Shown here one piece after another: positions 17,879-27,103 of a stretch of DNA of 55,116 nt (position 1 is its first letter; each line of letters opens with the position of its first letter). The DNA lies in assembly GCF_009718825.1 (NCBI RefSeq), contig NZ_WNHB01000023.1:1-55116 (forward strand), read 5' to 3'. Source of the stretch: Terrilactibacillus tamarindi (GTDB taxonomy: Bacteria > Bacillota > Bacilli > Bacillales > Sporolactobacillaceae). The position numbers and the translations under genes are program-made. The notes beneath the pieces are model-generated. The model saw nothing but the letters and a program-made list of their open reading frames with translations, was not told the origin of the DNA and ran no database searches.

Positions 17879-19390
17879 CTATAATCCATATAATTCCTTA
17901 TACTTTTCATTAAAATAGGTGATTAAGTAATCAGGATTAATAGTCTCACCGGTTGTATCAAGAATAATTTCAAGTGGTTTCTTTAAACTACCGTATTGAT
18001 GAATATGTTCCGTCAACCAAGAACGAATCGCATCAATATGACCATTTTTTAATTGATGATCGAAATCGGGTATGGCTTTTAACATCGAATGTTTGAATTG
18101 AGCCGCATACACATACCCAAGGGCGTATGATGGAAAATAGCCGAAATCTCCTCCTGGCCAATGAATGTCTTGTAAGACACCTTCCCGATCATTCGTTGGG
18201 ACTATGCCTAAATATTCCTTCATTTTTTCATTCCAAACGCCTGGTAAGTCTTTAACATGTAAATCTCCATCAAAAAGACCCTTTTCGAGTTCATATCGAA
18301 CCATTATATGCAAAGGGTACGTTAATTCATCCGCATCAATACGAATGAATGATGGTTTCGAAACATTGATAGCTCGGTAAAACTCATCTAATGAAACATG
18401 GTCAAACTGACCGCTACTATATTTTTTTAATTCATCATAATGAGCTTCCCAAAAGGCATAGCTCCGGCCAACCATATTTTCAAAAAATAAAGATTGGGAT
18501 TCATGAATGCCCATAGATGTGCCCGTACAAAGTGGCGTTCCAATGAGGTCTTTTGAAATATGCTGTTCATACAGAGCATGCCCACCTTCATGAATGGTAC
18601 CAAAGATAGCCGACTTGAAATCATCTTCAAGATAATGGGTAGTGACACGAACATCACCTGGGTTTAACGTGATTTCGAACGGATGCATGGTTTCATCTAA
18701 ACGGCCTGAGTTAAAATCATATCCCATTTTCTTAAGCATATGGATACTAAATTCCCTTTGTTTATCTTTTGGAAAATGTTTGTTTAAGAATGTTGTATCA
18801 GGATTGTTTTTTTCAGCTATTTGTTTTACTAAAGGAACGATGCCTTCTCTAAGCTGCTTAAACACTCGATCAATGACGTCAACACTTATTCCAGGTTCAT
18901 ATAAATCAAGAAGCGTATTGTATTTTGAACCGTCTTTCTCGCCCCAATAACGAATAAAACGTTTCTTATAGTCTACAATTTTCTCAAGATAAGGCTGTAA
19001 TAGGCTAAAATTTGATTTTTCTTTTGCTTCTTCCCAGACGCTCTCAGCTTTTGTTTGTAGAATAATATAAGCTTTGTATTCTTCCGGTGGTATATTAACA
19101 TTTCGACTATACTCTTCTTGAGATTTTTCAATTGATCGCTTTGTTCTCTCGCTTAATGAATCTTGGACAGAAGGATCCGTTAAAGCATCAATGTATCCCT
19201 TCATCTCTTCTGAAGTTGATCGTTTAAACACTTCGTCAGATAATGTTCCTACCACTTCAGATCGCTGTTCTATTCCATTCTTTGGAGCTCCCGTCCGCAT
19301 ATCCCAAGCAGCAAGAGCAATGGCTTCATTAAAGTCCATGATTTTCTTTACATAATAAAAATAAGCTTTTTCCACTTGTTGAATTGACAT
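17879..19390 (-). CDS. ypwA: Metallocarboxypeptidase of family M32 (YpwA/Taq type)
   Basis: This 503-residue cytoplasmic zinc carboxypeptidase removes C-terminal residues from peptides and belongs to the thermostable carboxypeptidase 1 group. The active-site HEGGH (GTIHEGGHALYEQH) and the following HESQSLFFENMVGRS helix with the third ligand are clear. Other family motifs are DMRTGAPK near the N-terminus and GDVRVTTHY. A TTG at 19402 is in frame; I choose ATG 19390, which fits the family length, although the AAAGG site is a little far. It has no signal peptide and probably serves peptide turnover. Confidence 0.95.
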   Translation of the reverse strand: MSIQQVEKAYFYYVKKIMDFNEAIALAAWDMRTGAPKNGIEQRSEVVGTLSDEVFKRSTSEEMKGYIDALTDPSVQDSLSERTKRSIEKSQEEYSRNVNIPPEEYKAYIILQTKAESVWEEAKEKSNFSLLQPYLEKIVDYKKRFIRYWGEKDGSKYNTLLDLYEPGISVDVIDRVFKQLREGIVPLVKQIAEKNNPDTTFLNKHFPKDKQREFSIHMLKKMGYDFNSGRLDETMHPFEITLNPGDVRVTTHYLEDDFKSAIFGTIHEGGHALYEQHISKDLIGTPLCTGTSMGIHESQSLFFENMVGRSYAFWEAHYDELKKYSSGQFDHVSLDEFYRAINVSKPSFIRIDADELTYPLHIMVRYELEKGLFDGDLHVKDLPGVWNEKMKEYLGIVPTNDREGVLQDIHWPGGDFGYFPSYALGYVYAAQFKHSMLKAIPDFDHQLKNGHIDAIRSWLTEHIHQYGSLKKPLEIILDTTGETINPDYLITYFNEKYKELYGL

Positions 19391-19483
19391 CTGTAAACAC
19401 AACCTTTGCCAACTAATGTAATTACCCCTTTACAAACTCGTTCGACGGTATAATATCTAATTCCTGCTTTCTTAAGTAGAAAG

Positions 19484-20641
19484 TTATTCGTTATGGTCAA
19501 ATTCAGATTGTCTAGGCGGGCGTTTTCCGAAATATTGATAATAATCCGTTCGTATACGGCCGTTATAGAGTTTGCGTTTTTTCGAAGCCTTTTTCCCAAA
19601 ACACGTTTCAAATTCAGCGAATGAAGAGATGAAATAAAACGACCAAGTAGGATTTTCCTTATACACCTGTCCTAGTTGTCCACATACTTTACGAATGGTT
19701 TCAATATCGCTCATTCTCTCACCATAAGGGGGATTCCCGACCATACAACCGTACTCCTCATGAGTTGTAAAATCTGCCGCCTGCATTTGTTTAAATTTAA
19801 TCATATCTCCGAATCCAGCTTCCCTTGCATTATGAGAGGCTAATTCAACCAACTTATGATCAATATCACTTCCTAAAATATTGAGTTGTTGATCATAATG
19901 AGCTAAGTCTTCTACTTCCAAACGTGCGTCATCCCAATCCGACTTCGGAATCAAAGGCCAAGCTTCTGATACATAATCATGATTAAACCCTGGTGCGATA
20001 TTTTGACCAATTAGGGCTGCTTCAATCGGTATCGTTCCAGAGCCGCAAAACGGATCTGCAAACGGACGGTCCGGTGTCCAGTTTGTTAAATAGATAAGAG
20101 CTGCTGCAAGCGTTTCCCTAATAGGGGCTTCACCGTGCAGGGATCGATAGCCACGCTTATGGAGAGGGCCACTTGCATCAATTAATATCGTTGCAATATT
20201 CTTTCTTAATGTCACTTCAATTTTAAAGAACGGTCCATCTTCAGTAAACCAATCAATATGGTATTTATTTTTCAAACTGTCTACAATCGCTTTTTTTACA
20301 ATGGATTGACAGTCAGGTACACTATGTAACTCCGATTTTATCGATTTCCCCGTTACTGGAAATTCTGCATTAGCGGGCAAATAGTCACCCCAAGGAAGAG
20401 CTTTAGTTTGTTCAAATAAAGCATCAAACGAGGTTGCTTTAAATTCACCTATTTTTATTTTAATTCTTTCTGCTGTTCTAAGCCATAATGCGGTTCTGCA
20501 AATATCTTTTGGTTCGCCTTGAAATGTAATTTTTCCATTTTCAACTTGTAAATCCGTGTACCCTAGCTTTCTCAGTTCATCTGCAGCAATTGCTTCTAAA
20601 CCCATAGCAGTTGTCGCAATGAGGGTTAATTCTTTTGTCAC
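19484..20641 (-). CDS. ypsC: THUMP-domain 23S rRNA (guanine-N2)-methyltransferase, YpsC/RlmL type
   Basis: The 385-residue protein has an N-terminal ferredoxin-like/THUMP region (about 1-160), which binds RNA, and a class-I methyltransferase domain with FADPFCGSGTIPIEAALI (S-adenosylmethionine site) and NPPYGER, the N-methyltransferase motif for an amino group on guanine. It corresponds to the N2-guanine methyltransferase half of E. coli RlmL. The methylated base in this organism is inferred from the family. It is followed on the minus strand by the M32 gene and preceded by rnpB, the same order as Bacillus. Confidence 0.93.
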   Translation of the reverse strand: MTKELTLIATTAMGLEAIAADELRKLGYTDLQVENGKITFQGEPKDICRTALWLRTAERIKIKIGEFKATSFDALFEQTKALPWGDYLPANAEFPVTGKSIKSELHSVPDCQSIVKKAIVDSLKNKYHIDWFTEDGPFFKIEVTLRKNIATILIDASGPLHKRGYRSLHGEAPIRETLAAALIYLTNWTPDRPFADPFCGSGTIPIEAALIGQNIAPGFNHDYVSEAWPLIPKSDWDDARLEVEDLAHYDQQLNILGSDIDHKLVELASHNAREAGFGDMIKFKQMQAADFTTHEEYGCMVGNPPYGERMSDIETIRKVCGQLGQVYKENPTWSFYFISSFAEFETCFGKKASKKRKLYNGRIRTDYYQYFGKRPPRQSEFDHNE

Positions 20642-20806
20642 TCATTTTCCTCCTCGTATAGGTGCAATTTTAAACCAGTTTAATTAGTTTGATCATTTTT
20701 TTATGTTTTTACCTATTTTCCCATGTCAATAAAAGTGGAAAATCGAAAAAATATATGAAAGATTTTTTAATCCACATTGCTTCTTTATAATTTTATGTAT
20801 GAAAAA

Positions 20807-20822
20807 AGCCCATATATGGGCT
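20807..20822 (-). terminator. Intrinsic terminator of rnpB
   Basis: AGCCCATATATGGGCT is a self-complementary stem, followed on the minus strand by TTTTTTC. It lies just after the RNase P RNA. Confidence 0.85.
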
Positions 20823-20837
20823 CGTTTAACGTGTATT

Positions 20838-21239
20838 ATTCATGTTCGATAAGCCATGTTCTGTATCCATTGTACTTCATGCGGATCATTATCCTCGTAC
20901 GCCGGTGGTAATCATCTATCTACAGACATTATAGTCTGTCTCTCTTTCCGTTCATTTCCATCCAGAGAATTCCTCTACCAAATTTGAGTTTCTCGCTCGA
21001 GGGGTTTACCACGTTCCACTTTTACTGTTTCCAGTAAAACTCGTCTCTATGGCACTTTTACAAGAAAATAACCCTATCTGTAAAACAGACTTAGGTGATT
21101 TTCTAGCCGTTAATCTAGAAAAATCCAGATTACCCTAGCTTATGTCTTGGCTAGGCACGAACACTACGATCATCTCAGATCGTGCGAGCATGGACTTTCC
21201 TCTATACCATCAATGATGCTACAGCGATTACCTGAACAT
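20838..21239 (-). ncRNA. rnpB: RNase P RNA, B type
   Basis: The minus-strand sequence contains the universally conserved GAGGAAAGTCCATGCTCGCAC stretch (about 21183-21203) near the 5' end. It also has GGTAAACCCCTCGAGCGAGAAA in the centre (about 20988-21009) and ACATGGCTTATCGAACAT near the 3' end, which pairs with the 5' ATGTTC to close helix P1. The length of about 400 nt and the P5.1/P10.1-rich sequence fit the Bacillus B-type ribozyme that matures tRNA 5' ends. The neighbours ypsC and gpsB are the same as in Bacillus. Ends are estimated from the P1 pairing. Confidence 0.96.
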
Positions 21240-21290
21240 AAATAACATCACAAAAATACATTTTACACTACTTTAACTAAAAAATCAACA

Positions 21291-21596
21291 TCAATCGTGT
21301 AATCGACTTCCGAATACGTGTTTTTCTAAATTAGATAGCCGTTTTAATATGTCATAATTTGTTTGACCTTGATTAACTGACATAGGACGTCTTGGCTCCG
21401 TGCGTTGATTATTTAATTCAGATTTTAAACGTTGATTTTCCTTTTGTAGACGATTAATTTCTGCTTCAAATGTATCATAATCTTTAATAATAATGTCCAA
21501 AAATTTGTCCACATCATCAGGTTGATATCCCCGTAAACCTGATTTAAATTCCTTATCAAGAATATCTTGAGTGGTTAAGTTAACTAATTTATTCAT
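21291..21596 (-). CDS. gpsB: Cell-division regulator GpsB (DivIVA-like)
   Basis: The 101-residue protein has the DivIVA N-terminal membrane-binding/dimer domain (LTTQDILDKEFKSGLRGYQPDDVDKFLD), a central coiled coil (about residues 35-65) and the C-terminal trimerisation helix (NYDILKRLSNLEKHVFGSRL). GpsB shuttles penicillin-binding proteins such as PBP1 between septum and side wall. Residues Y24 and D28/D31 that form the PBP-binding groove appear intact. It lies directly upstream of rnpB on the same strand, as in Bacillus. Confidence 0.96.
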   Translation of the reverse strand: MNKLVNLTTQDILDKEFKSGLRGYQPDDVDKFLDIIIKDYDTFEAEINRLQKENQRLKSELNNQRTEPRRPMSVNQGQTNYDILKRLSNLEKHVFGSRLHD

Positions 21597-21660
21597 TCTC
21601 TTCTCACCTCTTCTTCAGTCCCCTTTCTATTATTTTTCCAAAACAATCCCGAATTGTCAA

Positions 21661-22236
21661 TCATCCTTGAGTCCAATAATTTGGATCTTGTTCCCTTAAT
21701 TCTTCTGCCGCCGACTCAATATCATATCGAGTAATAAAACGTATTGGATAATGTCCCCTTTTATTTTTTATGTTTGCTGCTTGTAAATAGTATTTCGGTG
21801 TTCCTGGCTGTTCTGTGTCATACAAAAGAAGAATTCCGTCACTTTTGTCAACTAAAAAATCATTTTTCTGTTTCAGCTGCAGGGGACTTTGATAGGGTCT
21901 TTTCGAAATAAAGTCGGTAAAGTCGGCCTCAGAAAGAATACGTTGGTAGGTCTCTTTCATCGTCTCTGACCACCTTTCTTCCTGTTCATAAAAGGGGGGC
22001 AATACGGCTAGTTTCATTTCATATCCTTCTTCTTTTAGCGTTAAAATTTCTTCAGCTGCCCAAATTTCTACGCCCAGTTGCCCACTGATGATGAACCATT
22101 GGACGCCTTCTTCCACTAACTGAAGAATTTGTGAACGTATGCAATGTTTAATCACTCGTATTCCCTCATGCTTTTCAGAAAATATGCCCAACTCATGAGG
22201 TTTATAACCGGTTATTAGAAAGACTTGCACATTCAT
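21661..22236 (-). CDS. ypsA: YpsA, SLOG-superfamily protein (DUF1273)
   Basis: This 191-residue protein belongs to the DUF1273/YpsA family, a Rossmann-like SLOG fold predicted to bind a nucleotide-derived ligand. The N-terminal VFLITGYKPHELGIF, the WFIISGQLGVEIWAAE core and the KSDGILLLYDTEQPGTPKYYLQAA segment are conserved. In Bacillus and Staphylococcus YpsA influences cell division, consistent with its place just upstream of gpsB. The ligand and mechanism are unknown. Confidence 0.93.
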   Translation of the reverse strand: MNVQVFLITGYKPHELGIFSEKHEGIRVIKHCIRSQILQLVEEGVQWFIISGQLGVEIWAAEEILTLKEEGYEMKLAVLPPFYEQEERWSETMKETYQRILSEADFTDFISKRPYQSPLQLKQKNDFLVDKSDGILLLYDTEQPGTPKYYLQAANIKNKRGHYPIRFITRYDIESAAEELREQDPNYWTQG

Positions 22237-22366
22237 AGGAGAACCTTCCTTATTTATTAATCTTAAATTAAATGAATTTTGTCGAAAAAGTCAGATAAAA
22301 GGTTTATTCAACACTAATATAGCGAAGAAAGACGTATTTTGCGCTTACCCGGGTAATATTTTTATT

Positions 22367-23671
22367 TTAATTTTTCTTATTTCCCTTTCGTTTCAAACGG
22401 TTTTCTCGTTTGATTAATGGATCCATTTTTTTAGATAAATCAGATGTATGAATAATATGCCGATCCTTAATAAATTGCATGGCACATTGTGTATATTTCA
22501 GTGCTTGATCTATATCTTTATAGTGATGTTCAAGTAATTTGGCGACTTCAATGTAGGTGGATTCATCTTCTACTTGTCCTGTTTCGATGATGTTCAGATA
22601 ATACTTTAAAGCCATTGAATAATTTTTTTGTTTTTTATATAAATCACCAAGATTCCTATTCGCTTTGGCATTTATTTCGGATGAAGATGAAGAATGAATC
22701 AATTTTTCAAATCGAGCGATCGCTTCCTCGTTGCATTTTAAATATTGAAACCATCTGGCTATTTCAAACTGTTCATCATCGTCTACATTTTCTTCACCAA
22801 AACATTTTATGGAAAGATGAATATATAAACTAATTAATGTCAAGATATCTTGGAAGTTATGTTCTATTACCCCTTCAACAAGTGAGGCTTTAGGTTGTTT
22901 CAGAAATTGAAAATATAAAAATGGAGCCATATGACCAGGGATATCCCCTCCCCTGTCAATCCCCAGAATCTCTTTTTCAACTGTTTGTAACCGTGTTTGT
23001 TCGAGACGATTTTTCCAAAGTCTCCGCGAGGCATGGAGTAAGTCAAAATGTCCAAAGGCAGGTAGTTTGGGTACACGATCTTGGACAAATTGATAGCGTG
23101 ATTTTACTCTTGGCCAGTCAAAAGCTTTTCCATTATACGTCACAAGGTGCTTAAGTTCCCTGCAGTCCGTTAAAAAATGATAATAAAAAGCCGTTTCATG
23201 TCCAGGTCCCGGTAAAAAATATTGTTTTAAGGTAATTCCATCCTCTGATACTCGCGCAAAACCGATCAAGAAGATCATATTTCCAGCTCCAGCATCTAAA
23301 CCCGTTGTTTCTGTATCAAAAAATAGCAACTCCTCTGCTTTTAACCCTTGTGCTGATAAAGGATGAGTAAACGTCAGCTCCTGCCATTTTGATATAATAT
23401 CAAAAAGTTGTCTCCCCTTGTATGGTCCTATTTTTTCATCTAAGTCAATATGTTTTGATCGAATAAGCACCATTTGATTGTCAAACGTTTTGATATCAGC
23501 CTGGAGATTTTGCGCTGCTAGTCGAAGCTCTTTCTCATATATTTCTTCTTTCGAAAACTTACATCTTTCCTTATGGTTGGACGGTTGTCCTTCTTGACTC
23601 ACGGTCGTCTCATGGGCAGATTTTTGCTTCTTTTTTTGCTTATATCGTTCTAATTGCTTTTTTAATGACAC
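22367..23671 (-). CDS. mrfB: Mitomycin repair exonuclease MrfB (YprB)
   Basis: The 434-residue protein has an RNase H-like DEDD exonuclease domain (about residues 110-275) and a C-terminal TPR-type helical repeat region (about 300-415). The catalytic acids are in FFDTETTGLDAG, the following VTYNGKAFDWPRVKSR motif and EHNFQDILTL. In B. subtilis MrfA and MrfB remove mitomycin C adducts independently of the UvrABC system. The start lies within the last ten bases of mrfA, showing tight coupling. The N-terminal 30 residues are rich in Lys and Gln and probably disordered. Confidence 0.92.
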   Translation of the reverse strand: MSLKKQLERYKQKKKQKSAHETTVSQEGQPSNHKERCKFSKEEIYEKELRLAAQNLQADIKTFDNQMVLIRSKHIDLDEKIGPYKGRQLFDIISKWQELTFTHPLSAQGLKAEELLFFDTETTGLDAGAGNMIFLIGFARVSEDGITLKQYFLPGPGHETAFYYHFLTDCRELKHLVTYNGKAFDWPRVKSRYQFVQDRVPKLPAFGHFDLLHASRRLWKNRLEQTRLQTVEKEILGIDRGGDIPGHMAPFLYFQFLKQPKASLVEGVIEHNFQDILTLISLYIHLSIKCFGEENVDDDEQFEIARWFQYLKCNEEAIARFEKLIHSSSSSEINAKANRNLGDLYKKQKNYSMALKYYLNIIETGQVEDESTYIEVAKLLEHHYKDIDQALKYTQCAMQFIKDRHIIHTSDLSKKMDPLIKRENRLKRKGNKKN

Positions 23672-25935
23672 GATTTTGTTTCCTTCAATAGATCAATGAT
23701 GATTTTTTTTATATTTTTGGGTGCTTCTTCACCAAGCCCAATACAAGAAGGACAGCCTTTTTCACAATGACACCCCTCAATCAATGACGTTACTTCCTCA
23801 AGTAATTCCGGAAATTTATGATAGATCGTTTTACTAAGCCCGATTCCACCAGGGTATCGATCGTAGATAAAGATCGTTGATTGCTCATTATGGGGAGATT
23901 TAATCATTGGGACGACAGACAAGTCTCCGACATCACACATCACAAATAATGACGCGGCCGTTTTGAGAACGTGGCTTAAAGCGAGTAAGATATATTCAAA
24001 CGTCTCTTTACCTACCTCTTCAACCACTTCGTTCGAAAAACTTATCCATGCTGCACTCGTATGCATTTCCTCTTCTGGAAGATGAATAGGTCCAGAACCA
24101 ATATTTTCGTGGGTTTCAAATCTTATTTTTTTGAATAGCGTAGGCAGAGCTCGAACAGACACATCGCCAAAAGCACGCTCTACCTTTTCTCCCATCTCTT
24201 TTTCATATTGATCGACATCGAGTACATCGAGATGTACCGCTAAATTAGCATCGGTATAATAATTTACACTAATGGAACGTACATAAGCCTTTTTCTCTTC
24301 CCAGTCTAACTCTTCTACCTGATATTGCTTTCCTTGATGAAGATAGATAGCCTCCTCATATAACATGGTCATGGCGCTGAATCGATCCATCTCACCAATA
24401 ATTTGAACAGACTCCGGGTGGGTTTGATCAACAATAACCACATTTTCTTGCGTAGCCGACCTTAAGCTAATATTTGTCGCTGGGAAAGCATCATTCATCC
24501 AATACCATTTGTTTGCTTGAAAATGCAGAACATCCTCATCAGCCAAATAGGTACAAAGATCGTCAACTTCTAAATCACCAAAACGATCGCCAACTTGAAA
24601 CGGCAATTCATAGGCTGCACATTTAATGTGATCGATCAATATTATAACGTTATTCGGATTGATCCGAACCGCTTCTGGTTTTCTTTCAAAAAAGTAATCA
24701 GGATGATGAACGATATATTGATCAAGAGGATCTGAAGAAGCAACCATTACAATCACAGCTTCGTCTTGCCTTCTGCCTGCTCTTCCTGCTTGCTGCCAAG
24801 TACTTGCAACACTTCCTGGATAACCTGTCATGATACAAACTTGAAGTTGACCAATATCCACGCCTAGTTCCAAAGCATTTGTGCTTACAACACCCATAAT
24901 TTCTCCACTTCTTAATCCTTTTTCGATGGCTCGTCGTTCTGAAGGCAAATAACCGCCTCGATACGCTCTTATTTTAGATCGTTCATGTCTACCCGTATTG
25001 AGTTGTTGGAGATAACTTAAAAGCAGTTCAACTCTGACACGACTTTTTGCAAAAACAATGGTCTGTATATCGTTTTTTAAAAAAGTTTTGGCAAGATCTC
25101 TAACTTCAAGCGTTGCACTTTTTCTTACATTTAGCGCATAATTAACAACCGGTGGATTATAAAAGATAAAATGTTTACGTACACTAGGTGCGCCATTTTT
25201 GTCTATCAAATGCATCTTCTCACCAGTTAAGATTTCTGCATGTTCCCTCGGATTTTGAATCGTTGCTGAGGTACAAATAAAAACTGGATGGCTACCGTAA
25301 TAGTCACAGATCCTTTTTAACCGTCTGATAACATTAGCCACGTGACTTCCAAATACACCTCGATACGTATGGAGTTCATCAATGACAACATATTGTAGAT
25401 TCTCAAACAATGAAACCCATTTCGTATGATGTGGTAATATTGCGGAATGTAACATATCTGGATTAGTTATCACGACGTGACCCGCTTGTCTTATTTTTTG
25501 TCTAATTTGACCCGGTGTATCGCCGTCATAAGTATAGCTTTTGATTGATATACCCATCTCATCGATCAATTCATTCATTTCACTTTTCTGATCTTGAGCG
25601 AGTGCTTTAGTTGGAAATAAATATAACGCCCGGTTTGACTCTTTTTCAATGATTCCTTGTAAGACAGGTAAATTATAGCAAAGCGTTTTACCAGAAGCCG
25701 TTGGCGTGACCGCAACAATATTTTTTCCTTCTTTTACTTTCAAGAACGCTTCAGCTTGATGACTATATAAAGTTGAAATTCCTCTGTGACTTAATGCCTC
25801 AATTAACCGTTGATCCATCTCTTCAGGAAAAGAGACAGACTGGGCATGCCGTTCAGGAATTGTATGCCAATGAGCGATATTTGGATTATTTCTTAAAATT
25901 GTGAGTAAATTCTCAATAGATTGTCTCACTTTCAT
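23662..25935 (-). CDS. mrfA: Mitomycin repair helicase MrfA (YprA), DEAD/DEAH family
   Basis: This 757-residue superfamily 2 helicase has motif I VTPTASGKTL near residue 80, motif II DELH, motif III TSATIQNP, and motif VI QQAGRAGRRQDE. The C-terminal DUF1998 domain ends with a four-cysteine metal site (C-x-C-x3-C-x2-C in EGCHCEKGCPSCIG). MrfA unwinds DNA 3'-5' at mitomycin lesions and works with the MrfB exonuclease encoded immediately downstream. The ATG at 25935 is preceded by AAGGAG. A LexA-like box lies in the promoter (see 25999-26012). Confidence 0.94.
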   Translation of the reverse strand: MKVRQSIENLLTILRNNPNIAHWHTIPERHAQSVSFPEEMDQRLIEALSHRGISTLYSHQAEAFLKVKEGKNIVAVTPTASGKTLCYNLPVLQGIIEKESNRALYLFPTKALAQDQKSEMNELIDEMGISIKSYTYDGDTPGQIRQKIRQAGHVVITNPDMLHSAILPHHTKWVSLFENLQYVVIDELHTYRGVFGSHVANVIRRLKRICDYYGSHPVFICTSATIQNPREHAEILTGEKMHLIDKNGAPSVRKHFIFYNPPVVNYALNVRKSATLEVRDLAKTFLKNDIQTIVFAKSRVRVELLLSYLQQLNTGRHERSKIRAYRGGYLPSERRAIEKGLRSGEIMGVVSTNALELGVDIGQLQVCIMTGYPGSVASTWQQAGRAGRRQDEAVIVMVASSDPLDQYIVHHPDYFFERKPEAVRINPNNVIILIDHIKCAAYELPFQVGDRFGDLEVDDLCTYLADEDVLHFQANKWYWMNDAFPATNISLRSATQENVVIVDQTHPESVQIIGEMDRFSAMTMLYEEAIYLHQGKQYQVEELDWEEKKAYVRSISVNYYTDANLAVHLDVLDVDQYEKEMGEKVERAFGDVSVRALPTLFKKIRFETHENIGSGPIHLPEEEMHTSAAWISFSNEVVEEVGKETFEYILLALSHVLKTAASLFVMCDVGDLSVVPMIKSPHNEQSTIFIYDRYPGGIGLSKTIYHKFPELLEEVTSLIEGCHCEKGCPSCIGLGEEAPKNIKKIIIDLLKETKSCH

Positions 25936-25975
25936 AAACGATGCTCCTTAGGAGATAAAAAACGCTTATCTCTAT

Positions 25976-26012
25976 TTCATACTCCCATTCTAACATAACG
26001 AATACGCGTTCG
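25976..26012 (-). promoter_or_regulatory. mrfAB promoter with a LexA-like (SOS) box
   Basis: On the minus strand CGAACGCGTATTCG (26012-25999) matches the Bacillus SOS consensus CGAAC-RNRY-GTTYG at all but one fixed position. It lies immediately before a near-consensus -10 TAGAAT, within the promoter spacer, 64 bases upstream of the mrfA start. This is the classic position for LexA repression. The match is seen; binding is inferred. Confidence 0.55.
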
Positions 26013-26156
26013 TTAGATAATTTGCCTTGAAATTTTTAGTCAATAGCAACGCAAACTTGAGCTATTTTATCCGAACATATCGCTTAAACAAATGTTTGTT
26101 TAATCATATATTTTTAAACTGGTTTACATAATGTTATTTTTATTAATTAAACCTTC

Positions 26157-26183
26157 AAAAAAAGAGCGGCTTATCGCCGCTCT
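26157..26183 (-). terminator. Intrinsic terminator of the opuA operon
   Basis: AGAGCGGC (26163-26170) and GCCGCTCT (26176-26183) form a GC-rich stem; seven T follow on the minus strand. Confidence 0.9.
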
Positions 26184-26203
26184 CCTCTCTTTATGATCTT
26201 AAG

Positions 26204-27091
26204 TTATTTTGTTTTTAAATCCTCGATTGAGTTGATTTTCATATATTTTGGAACAACAAGACCTAATTTAGTACCCTTCAAGTTAGTACCGAGATCTGTT
26301 AGTTTGTTGTTAAATTGATTCATGTAATCGGCGTGAGTTGATGGTAACCAAGCAGCTACAATGGCATCATCACTGCCTTTTGCAAGACCTGCAAACATTT
26401 GTCCTGCACCTAATTGTTCTAAGTTTACATTATAGCCAAGATCACGGAGAACCTCAGCAACAACATTTGTACTTGCAATTTCAGATGCCCAGCTGACATA
26501 CGCTAATTTTACTGTTTTGCCATTTACTTTGTTTACACCTTTTTTCCATTGGTTAACTTTGTCTTGATTTGCTTTTATCCAAGCTTTTGCTGCTTCTTGT
26601 TCGCTTTTTCCACCTTGAATATCAAGCATGACTTTACCCATATCATCCGGAGACCAATTAAATTGATCTAAGAATTTTGTCGCATTAGGATCTTTTTTTG
26701 CAAAGTTTTTGTTGATGACTGTATGAATTTCTTCATCTTTTCCATAGACACCTTTTGGATCTTCAAGATATTTCAAATCGTATTTAGAGAACATCCAGTG
26801 CGGTGTCCAGCCCGTAATAATGATCGGTTTTTTATTTTTTATCGCTTTATCTAATGAAGCTGTCATGGTTGATTCTGAACCCGATTGGACTTTCCAATCA
26901 CTAAGACCGTAATCTTTAATCACTTGGTCAGTAGCTTTCATAATTCCTGAACCAGGATCAATACCCGTAATAGTATGATTCACTTTATCTCCAATAAACT
27001 CATTTTTATCGTTTCCTTTGTTACCACAGCCTGAAAGTGCCATACCAATGACAACAAACAACGCCACGATAGCTAAACTTATTTTCTTCAT
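26204..27091 (-). CDS. opuAC: Glycine betaine ABC transporter substrate-binding lipoprotein OpuAC
   Basis: The 295-residue lipoprotein has a signal peptide ending in the lipobox ALSGC (Cys near residue 22). The type II substrate-binding fold carries the Trp residues of the betaine cage in GWTPHW, YVSWASE and AAWLPSTH. It captures glycine betaine (and probably proline betaine) outside the membrane and delivers it to OpuAB for osmoprotection. It is the last gene of opuAA-AB-AC and is followed by a strong terminator. The cage residues distinguish it from unrelated amino-acid binding proteins. Confidence 0.96.
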   Translation of the reverse strand: MKKISLAIVALFVVIGMALSGCGNKGNDKNEFIGDKVNHTITGIDPGSGIMKATDQVIKDYGLSDWKVQSGSESTMTASLDKAIKNKKPIIITGWTPHWMFSKYDLKYLEDPKGVYGKDEEIHTVINKNFAKKDPNATKFLDQFNWSPDDMGKVMLDIQGGKSEQEAAKAWIKANQDKVNQWKKGVNKVNGKTVKLAYVSWASEIASTNVVAEVLRDLGYNVNLEQLGAGQMFAGLAKGSDDAIVAAWLPSTHADYMNQFNNKLTDLGTNLKGTKLGLVVPKYMKINSIEDLKTK

Positions 27092-27103
27092 AGAAAAATC
27101 CTC

